In this document: piece after piece, positions 54,707-61,133 of the stretch
Layout of the letters: the number at the start of each line of letters is the position of its first letter
Position numbering within the stretch: position 1 is the first letter of the stretch
Source: Bryobacteraceae bacterium
Lineage (GTDB): Bacteria; Acidobacteriota; Terriglobia; Bryobacterales; Bryobacteraceae
Reading direction: 5' to 3'
DNA: 64,000 nt
Assembly (NCBI GenBank): GCA_019752335.1
Contig: JAIEMJ010000003.1
Location: 124,001-188,000, forward strand
Notes under the pieces: generated by a model
The model's database searches: none
The model's input: only the letters and a program-made list of their open reading frames with translations
Told to the model about the DNA's origin: nothing
Translations under genes and position numbers: made by a program

Positions 54707-55351
54707 GTGCATTGGCTGATGCTGGCCTCGATTCCGCTGCTGGCCTGGGCCGCGACGGAGGCAACGCGCCGGTTTCCGACTCAGGCGGTAGCCCATCGCT
54801 GGACGCTGGGCGGGTTGTTGCTGTTGAATGAGCTGATCTACTACGGCTACAAATTCTCCAAGCATTGGTTCCAGTTTCCCGCCGGCTTGCCTTTGCAGCT
54901 TTGCGACCTGATCGTCTGGCTGACGGTAATTGCGGCGTTCACGCTGCAGCAGTCGCCATTCGAATTCGCCTTCTTCACGGGACTGGTGGGAACCAGCATG
55001 GCCGTGATCACGCCCGACCTGTGGGATCCGTTTCCCAGCTATCCCACCATTTACTTCTTCCTGGCCCACGGTGGCATTGTGATGTTGCTGCTGTACCTGT
55101 GGTGGAGCGGGCAAGCCAAGCCGAAGCCCGGCTGCGTGTGGCGTGTGATGTTGATGCTGAATGCCTACGCGCTGACGATCGGCCTCTTCAACTGGCTATT
55201 CAGGACGAACTATATGTATCTATGCCAGAAGCCGCCCGGAGGCTCGCTGCTGGATTTTCTGGGTCCGTGGCCGGTGTACTTATTGGGCGGCGAGTTGGTG
55301 GCGCTAGCGTTCTTTAGTGTGCTGGCGTGGCCATTCCGGCGCCAGACTTAG
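54707..55351 (+). CDS. TIGR02206 family integral membrane protein
   Basis: 214 residues from a GTG at 54707, the only start between a stop at 54674 and the conserved part. It has about six membrane helices. Family blocks are LPLQLCDLIVWL, GLVGTSMAVITPDL and LFRTNYMYLCQKPPGGSLLDFLGPWPVYL near the end, which identify TIGR02206 (YwaF-like). Function is unknown. It overlaps the convergent thioredoxin reductase gene by four bases. Confidence 0.88.
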   Translation: MHWLMLASIPLLAWAATEATRRFPTQAVAHRWTLGGLLLLNELIYYGYKFSKHWFQFPAGLPLQLCDLIVWLTVIAAFTLQQSPFEFAFFTGLVGTSMAVITPDLWDPFPSYPTIYFFLAHGGIVMLLLYLWWSGQAKPKPGCVWRVMLMLNAYALTIGLFNWLFRTNYMYLCQKPPGGSLLDFLGPWPVYLLGGELVALAFFSVLAWPFRRQT

Positions 55352-56271
55352 TGGCCTTCGGCTTCGAGGAAGCGCTCGGCTTCGATGGCGGCCATGCAGC
55401 CGGCGCCGGAGGCGGTGATGGCCTGGCGGTAAACGCGATCCTGCACGTCGCCGGCATGGAAGACGCCGCGGATATTGGTGCGAGCCCCACCGTGCGAAAT
55501 GATGTAGCCGTCCTCGTCCAAATCCAACTGGCCCACGAAGGGCTTGGTGTTGGGGATGTGGCCAATGGCGACGAAGAAGCCGTCGACCGGCTGCTGCCAG
55601 GTTTCGCCGCTGACGAGGTTGCGTAGCTTGACGCCGGTGACGCTCTTCTCGCTGACTTCGAGCACTTCGTCGACTACGGTATTGAGCAGAATCTTGATCT
55701 TGGGATTGGCCTGCACGCGCTCAATCATGATCTTCGAGGCGCGGAAGGAGTCGCGGCGATGCACCAGGGTCACCTGACGTCCGAAGCGCGTGAGGAAGTT
55801 GGCCTCCTCCATGGCGGAGTCACCACCGCCGACGACCATGATCTCCTTGTCGCGATAGAAGAAGCCGTCGCAGGTAGCGCAGGAACTCACGCCGTGGCCG
55901 ATGAGCTTTTGCTCGCTTTCGAGGCCTAGCCACCGGGCGGAGGCCCCGGTGGCGACGATGAGCGTGCGTGTCTCCACCCATTCGCCGTCGATGGAGAGAC
56001 GAAAGGGCCGCTTGGAAAGGTCCGCTTCGACGACCGTGCCGTAGCGGAACTCGGCGCCGAAGCGTTCGGCCTGCTTCTTCATGTTTTCCACCAGCACGGG
56101 GCCCATTTCGCCCGTGGGAAAGCCGGGGAAGTTCTCCACCTCGGTGGTGATAGAGAGCTGGCCGCCGGGTTCATGGCCCATCACCACCAGCGGCTTCAGG
56201 TTCGCGCGTCCCGCGTAAATGGCGGCGGTGTTGCCCGCGCAGCCGGATCCAAGAATAATGACGTCGTGCAT
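55348..56271 (-). CDS. trxB: Thioredoxin reductase
   Basis: 307 residues. The FAD site is IILGSGCAGNTAAIYAGRANL (residues about 5-25), the NADPH site is VVGGGDSAMEEANFL, and the redox motif is C131-A-T-C134, all as in bacterial low-Mr thioredoxin reductase. The FAD-binding tail is IRGVFHAGDVQDRVYRQAITASGAGCMAAIEAE. The enzyme reduces thioredoxin with NADPH. The usual P in the GSGPAG block is C here, a minor variation. Confidence 0.95.
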   Translation of the reverse strand: MHDVIILGSGCAGNTAAIYAGRANLKPLVVMGHEPGGQLSITTEVENFPGFPTGEMGPVLVENMKKQAERFGAEFRYGTVVEADLSKRPFRLSIDGEWVETRTLIVATGASARWLGLESEQKLIGHGVSSCATCDGFFYRDKEIMVVGGGDSAMEEANFLTRFGRQVTLVHRRDSFRASKIMIERVQANPKIKILLNTVVDEVLEVSEKSVTGVKLRNLVSGETWQQPVDGFFVAIGHIPNTKPFVGQLDLDEDGYIISHGGARTNIRGVFHAGDVQDRVYRQAITASGAGCMAAIEAERFLEAEGH

Positions 56272-56332
56272 GTGAATTTGTCTGTTCCGATGCTAGCACC
56301 AGTGCCCCCTTTTCCAGTAGCCATGAGAAACT

Positions 56333-56881
56333 GTGGACGTGAGACAGTTAGGCCTTCTCCTTATCGCCGCCACCGATTTGCTGGCGCAACCGGCCGGTTT
56401 GCCGCCAGAGTGGGAAGTGCGCAAGCAACTGGCGGACTTAGTCAGCCAGACGGCGCGGCTGCAACCACTGGTGAAGCAGATTGACCCGGCGGCGTGGTCG
56501 AATGCGCCCGAGGCCTACGTGGCGCAGCAGAAGTCCATCCTGAGCCAGATTGAGGACGCGGCGCTGGTGGTGGGTTCACTGTCGCGGCAGCCGGAGCGCA
56601 TGACGGTGGCGCTGGACGTCTACTTTCGCCTGCAGACGCTCGAGAGCCAGGTGCTGTCTTTTTCAGATGGCATCCGGCGCTATCAGAATCCGGCGGTGGC
56701 GGATTTGCTCACCAGCCTGACCAATGAGACTGCCGCGTCGCGCGAACGTCTGCGAGAATATGTAAAGGAACTGGTGGCCATGCGCGAACAGGAACGCGAT
56801 CTTCTGGAGAAGGAAGCGCAGCGTTGCCGGAGTCTGCCGCCGCGCGTGACTCCGGTGCCGAAGCCCAAGCCCCTGAAATGA
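56333..56881 (+). CDS. Exported helical protein of unknown function
   Basis: 182 residues from the GTG at 56333; a second GTG two codons later is equally possible. A short hydrophobic N-terminus (LGLLLIAATDLLAQP) suggests export. The rest is long amphipathic helices (residues about 28-170), charged, with a basic proline-rich end. It overlaps the next small gene by four bases. I recognise no family. Confidence 0.6.
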   Translation: MDVRQLGLLLIAATDLLAQPAGLPPEWEVRKQLADLVSQTARLQPLVKQIDPAAWSNAPEAYVAQQKSILSQIEDAALVVGSLSRQPERMTVALDVYFRLQTLESQVLSFSDGIRRYQNPAVADLLTSLTNETAASRERLREYVKELVAMREQERDLLEKEAQRCRSLPPRVTPVPKPKPLK

Positions 56882-57093
56882 ACAGCGAGAAACCTGCTAT
56901 GACGATTCCCTTGCCTTCCCCCGAGAAGGGCCCCGAGAAGGCGGAATTGCGCTTTGCGTGCTCGATTTGCAGCGAGCCCTCGGCGCGAATTTGCGTTTAC
57001 TGTACGAAGGACTGTTGCGATTTGCACCAGTGCGAGCACTGCCGCCGTTGTTCGGATTGCTGCGTCTGCCCTAGTACCAAGAGCCGGGCTTAG
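56878..57093 (+). CDS. Small cysteine-rich zinc-binding-like protein
   Basis: 71 residues beginning at an ATG that overlaps the preceding stop (ATGA). The C-terminal half has ten cysteines arranged as CSICSEPSARICVYCTKDCC and then CEHCRRCSDCCVC, with His residues between, so it probably folds around two zinc ions. It resembles B-box-like or zinc-ribbon modules, but cannot be assigned. It is coupled to the helical protein upstream. Confidence 0.6.
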   Translation: MNSEKPAMTIPLPSPEKGPEKAELRFACSICSEPSARICVYCTKDCCDLHQCEHCRRCSDCCVCPSTKSRA

Positions 57094-57173
57094 GCCGGGC
57101 AGATAGGCCTTTGGCTCCAGCGGTACTGGGCTTCAGGCTATGATATGAAGAGACTTTTTATTCGGAGAACTCC

Positions 57174-59489
57174 ATGATGATCGCGAAGCGCGCCTGGAAG
57201 ATGGCGTCCGTTGGCTTGATTTTAGCCCTGATTTCCGCCTGCTCGAACGATGCGGCCTCCCTGCGGAAGAAGTACCTCGAGAGCGGCAATAAGTACTTTG
57301 GCAACGGCAAGTACAAGGAAGCGTCCATCATGTACCGGCGCGCGCTCCAGAAGGACATGCGCTTTGGCGAGGGCTATTACCGGCTCGGGCTCTCCGAACT
57401 GAAGCTCGGCCGTCCGGTGGACGCCATGCGCGCGTTGCAGCGCGCCGTGGAACTGGATCCGAAGAACCTCGACGCCCCGGCGCGCCTGGCCGAGATCTAT
57501 CTCACTTTCTACGCGGTGAACCCGGCGAAGCCGAAGGAGTTCATCAAAGAGATTGAGGACCTGGCCAAGAAGCTCACCGACAACAATCCGAATTCCTACG
57601 ACGGTTTGCGGCTGAATGGCTATATCGCGTTGACCAAGCAGGACGCCAAGGGCGCCCTGGCCGCGTTTGAAAAGGCCAACGCCGTCAAGCCCAACCAACC
57701 GGAACTCGTCCTGGTGCTGGTGCAGACGCTCGGCGCCAACGACCGTTGGGACGAAGCCGAAAAGCTGGCGCGCGATCTGATCGCGAAGAACAAGAGCTAT
57801 AACCCGATCTACAACGTGCTCTACACGCGCCTGAGCCAGCAGAAGCGGCTCGACGAGGCAGAGGCGCTTTTGAAACTGCAGGTGGCCAACGAGCCGAAGA
57901 ACGTCTCGCACTATCTGCAATTGGCCGCGCACTACTTCGTCATCAACCGGCGCGACGAGATGCAAAACACGCTGAACCAGATCATTAACGACCCGAAGAC
58001 GTTTCCCAATCGCCACCTGGCGGTGGGCGAGTTCTTCTTCCGCATTAAGGATCTCGATAACGCCATCCGCCAGTTCGAATTGGGGGCGAAGGATCAGCCG
58101 AAGGACAAGCACGGCTATCAGAAGAAGATTGTGGAAACGATGGTGTTGCAGGGCAAGAAGACGGAAGCGACGCAACTGGTGGAAACGATCCTGAAGGAAG
58201 ATGCGAGCGACACGGAAGCGCTGGCGATGCGCGCTTCGCTGAAGCTGCAGGCGGGTACGCGGGAAGAGGTGCAGTCGGCGATTAACGACTTGCAGTCGGT
58301 GGTGGCGAAGTCCCCGGAGAATCATGTCTTGCGCTTCAATTTGGCGCGTGCCCTGATCGCCAAGGGCGACCTGGACGCCGCGCGCGTGCAGTTGCTGGAA
58401 GCCATCAAGTACCGGCCGGACTACCAACTGGCGAAGCTGGCGCTGGCTCAGGTCTACATTTCGAAGCAGGATTATCAGAATGCCGTCCAGAGCGCCAACC
58501 AAGTGCTGCAGTTCGATCCGACGAACCTCGCCGCGCGGCTCCTGAAGACGTCGGCGCTGATTGGAATGCGTGAATTCGGCCAAGCCCGGACGGACCTGGA
58601 AGGGCTTTTGAAACAGAGCCCGGCCTTGCCGGACGCGCAGTTTCAGTTGGGCATGCTGAATCTCGCCGAGAAGAGCTACCCGCAGGCGGAGTCGATCTTC
58701 AAGAGCTTCTATGCGAACTCCCCGACTGACCCGCGCAGCCTCGCCGGGCTCATCGAAGTCTTAACCTCGCAGCAACAGTTCGACCAGGCGATGAACCTCC
58801 TCAAGACCGAGATCGGCAAGGCGCCGGACCGCAATGACCTGCGGGTGGTCTACGCCAACACGGCGGCGCGCGCGAACAAGTTGGACATCGCCGAAAGCGA
58901 ATTCCGCCAGTTGTTAGCGAAGAGCCCGAAGTCGGCGGACTTGCACCTCCGCCTGGGCGACGTGCTGCGGTTGCGCGGAGATTTGAAGGGGGCGATGGAC
59001 GCCTTCGCCAAGGCCAAGGAGATCATGCCTAACGACGTGAACGCGTACGTGCGGCAGGCCATGATTCTGGAGTCGCAAGGCAATCTGAAGGATGCCCGCC
59101 CGATTTACGAGAAGATCATGACGATTGACCCGGATAATCCGGTGGCCTTGAACAACGTCGCCTACCTGATGGCCGAGGAAGGCTCGAACCTCGATCAAGC
59201 TCTCTCATTCGCCAATCGCGCGAAGCAGCGCATGCCAAATCACCCCGACGTGAACGACACGCTCGGCTGGATTTATATCAAGAAAAACCTCAGCGATAAT
59301 GCGGTGAACATTTTCCGCGATCTGACGGGCCGTTTCCCGGAGAAGTCCACGTACCACTACCACCTCGGCATGGCGCTCTTTCAGAAGGGCGACAAGCCGA
59401 ACGCCAGGAAGTCCTTGGAGTTGGCGTTGACGAAGAATCCGGATGCCGCCGAGCAGGGCAAAATCCGCGAGTTGATGGCGAAGCTGTAG
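57174..59489 (+). CDS. TPR-repeat lipoprotein
   Basis: 771 residues with GGAG eight bases before the ATG. The N-terminus is a lipoprotein signal with lipobox LISAC (Cys about 23). More than a dozen tetratricopeptide repeats of 34 residues fill the rest (e.g. YKEASIMYRRALQKDMRFGEGYYRLGLSEL, PVALNNVAYLMAEEGSNLDQALSFANRAKQ). It resembles the large TPR lipoproteins linked to exopolysaccharide or PEP-CTERM systems but no such gene is nearby. It is likely to be a periplasmic or outer-membrane scaffold. Confidence 0.85.
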   Translation: MMIAKRAWKMASVGLILALISACSNDAASLRKKYLESGNKYFGNGKYKEASIMYRRALQKDMRFGEGYYRLGLSELKLGRPVDAMRALQRAVELDPKNLDAPARLAEIYLTFYAVNPAKPKEFIKEIEDLAKKLTDNNPNSYDGLRLNGYIALTKQDAKGALAAFEKANAVKPNQPELVLVLVQTLGANDRWDEAEKLARDLIAKNKSYNPIYNVLYTRLSQQKRLDEAEALLKLQVANEPKNVSHYLQLAAHYFVINRRDEMQNTLNQIINDPKTFPNRHLAVGEFFFRIKDLDNAIRQFELGAKDQPKDKHGYQKKIVETMVLQGKKTEATQLVETILKEDASDTEALAMRASLKLQAGTREEVQSAINDLQSVVAKSPENHVLRFNLARALIAKGDLDAARVQLLEAIKYRPDYQLAKLALAQVYISKQDYQNAVQSANQVLQFDPTNLAARLLKTSALIGMREFGQARTDLEGLLKQSPALPDAQFQLGMLNLAEKSYPQAESIFKSFYANSPTDPRSLAGLIEVLTSQQQFDQAMNLLKTEIGKAPDRNDLRVVYANTAARANKLDIAESEFRQLLAKSPKSADLHLRLGDVLRLRGDLKGAMDAFAKAKEIMPNDVNAYVRQAMILESQGNLKDARPIYEKIMTIDPDNPVALNNVAYLMAEEGSNLDQALSFANRAKQRMPNHPDVNDTLGWIYIKKNLSDNAVNIFRDLTGRFPEKSTYHYHLGMALFQKGDKPNARKSLELALTKNPDAAEQGKIRELMAKL

Positions 59490-59537
59490 CCACCCTGGCG
59501 ATTCTCTCCGGGGCCACCGCCTGATATCATCGCGCCT

Positions 59538-61082
59538 ATGCGCGTCATCTTCATTCTGCTCGCGTCTCTTGCGGCCGCCCAAACGAAGCCAGTGATCGGC
59601 GTGGGCGGTATCGTCCATGAGACCAATACCTTTAACCCTAAGAAGACTACGCTCGCCGACTTCGAGGCCGGCATTGGCGGCGCGAGCGGCATCCTGCGTG
59701 GCGACGACCTGCTGAAGCTCTCCGTCAACGCCAACAACACGACGGCGGGCTTCATCGAAGGTGCCGCGCAAAGCGGACTCACCCTCTACCCCACGCTCGT
59801 CGCCGGGCCGCAGACCATCGGCATCGTGCTCGATAGCGTCTTTGAGTCGCTCACGCAGGAGCTGATTAGCCGCTTGAAACAGGCCCCCAAGCTCGACGGG
59901 ATTCTGCTCTTTCTGCACGGCACCATGGTGGCCGAAAGCTATCCGCACGCCGACGCCGAAATCGTGCGCCGCGTCCGCCAGGCCTTTGGGGAGCGCATTC
60001 CCCTCATCGTCGTGCATGACTTTCACGCCAATGTCTCCGAAGAGATCGTGCGCATGACCACCGCGCTGATCACCTACAAGGAGTGTCCGCATCTGGACGC
60101 CAAGGACCGGGGCGTGCAGGCCGCGAAGCTGATGGCGCAGGTGGTGGCCGGCAAAGTGAAGCCCACGCAGGCCATCGTCAAGCCGCCGATGCTCTTCAAT
60201 ATTCTCTTCCACAACACCTACGCGGCGCCGCTGAAGCCCATCACCGACGAGAGCAAACGCCTGGAAACGCGGCCCGGGATTCTGGCGGCCAGCGTCGCCG
60301 GCGGCTACCAGTACGCCGACATTCTGGCCATGGGGCCCAGCGCCGTCGTGGTGACCGACAATGATCCGGCGCTGGCCAAACGCGAAGCGGAGCGCCTGGC
60401 CGGGATGCTGTGGAACCTGCGCGATCAACTTACGCTGAAGGCGCCCAATGCCGCCGAGGCGGTGAAGTTGGCCATGGAGAACGGCAAGTACCCGGTGGCG
60501 CTGATGGACGCCGGCGACAATATCGGCGGGGGTTCCGCTGGGGACAGCACCTACATTCTGGCGGAGCTTTTAAAGCAGAAAGCGGTCGGTTGGGTGGTGG
60601 TGCTCGCCGACCCTGGTGCAGCGGCCCAGGCGATCCAGCTTGGGGTGGGTAGCCCCTTCGATGGGGCGGTTGGCGGCAAAACCGACAACCTGCACGGCGA
60701 CTCCATCCGCCTGAAGGGGCGCGTGAAGGGCATTCACGACGGCCGGTTTGTAGAGACGGCCGTACGCCACGGGGGCGGCCGCTACTGGGATATGGGGACC
60801 ACAGCGGTGATCGAAGTGGAGGGCTCAACGCCCGATCTGCCGAACCTGGTGGTGCTAACGCCGAAGCGCGTCATCCCATTTAGCTTGAATCAGTTACAGA
60901 GCGTCGGCGTGCTTCCGGCACAGATGCGCATCCTGGTGGCGAAGGGCACCATTGCGCCGCGCGCGGCCTATGAGCCGGTGGCGGCGCGGATCATCGAGGT
61001 GGATTCCGGGGGCGTAACGGGCGTCAATCCGGCGCGATTTACGTACCGGAACATTCGTCCGAATTTATTTGGCGTGAAATAG
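59538..61082 (+). CDS. M81 family metallopeptidase (MlrC-like), exported
   Basis: 514 residues with a short signal peptide (VIFILLASLAAAQ). The family M81 blocks are VGGIVHETNTF (His about 31), LFLHGTMVAESYPHADAEIV, VVHDFHANVSEE with the putative zinc ligands, and LMDAGDNIGGGSAGDSTYIL. M81 includes microcystinase C (MlrC), which cleaves short peptides in microcystin breakdown, but most members have unknown substrates. Length is typical. The gene starts 49 bases after the TPR lipoprotein. Confidence 0.9.
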   Translation: MRVIFILLASLAAAQTKPVIGVGGIVHETNTFNPKKTTLADFEAGIGGASGILRGDDLLKLSVNANNTTAGFIEGAAQSGLTLYPTLVAGPQTIGIVLDSVFESLTQELISRLKQAPKLDGILLFLHGTMVAESYPHADAEIVRRVRQAFGERIPLIVVHDFHANVSEEIVRMTTALITYKECPHLDAKDRGVQAAKLMAQVVAGKVKPTQAIVKPPMLFNILFHNTYAAPLKPITDESKRLETRPGILAASVAGGYQYADILAMGPSAVVVTDNDPALAKREAERLAGMLWNLRDQLTLKAPNAAEAVKLAMENGKYPVALMDAGDNIGGGSAGDSTYILAELLKQKAVGWVVVLADPGAAAQAIQLGVGSPFDGAVGGKTDNLHGDSIRLKGRVKGIHDGRFVETAVRHGGGRYWDMGTTAVIEVEGSTPDLPNLVVLTPKRVIPFSLNQLQSVGVLPAQMRILVAKGTIAPRAAYEPVAARIIEVDSGGVTGVNPARFTYRNIRPNLFGVK

Positions 61083-61086
61083 AATT

Positions 61087-61101
61087 GGGGTGATTCACCC
61101 C
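61087..61101. promoter_or_regulatory. Palindrome between the peptidase and TonB receptor genes
   Basis: GGGGTGATTCACCCC is a palindrome with arms GGGGTGA (61087-61093) and TCACCCC (61095-61101). It sits 33 bases before the receptor start and could be an operator or a short hairpin. There is no T-run directly after it. Confidence 0.35.
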
Positions 61102-61133
61102 ACGCATTCTTTCAATTTTGTTAAACTGCCTTT

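Noticed and set aside
57222-60428. Two long minus-strand frames opposite the TPR lipoprotein and the M81 peptidase
   Set aside because: They are Leu/His/Gln/Arg-rich shadows with no motif. The plus-strand genes have signal peptides, ribosome sites and family motifs.
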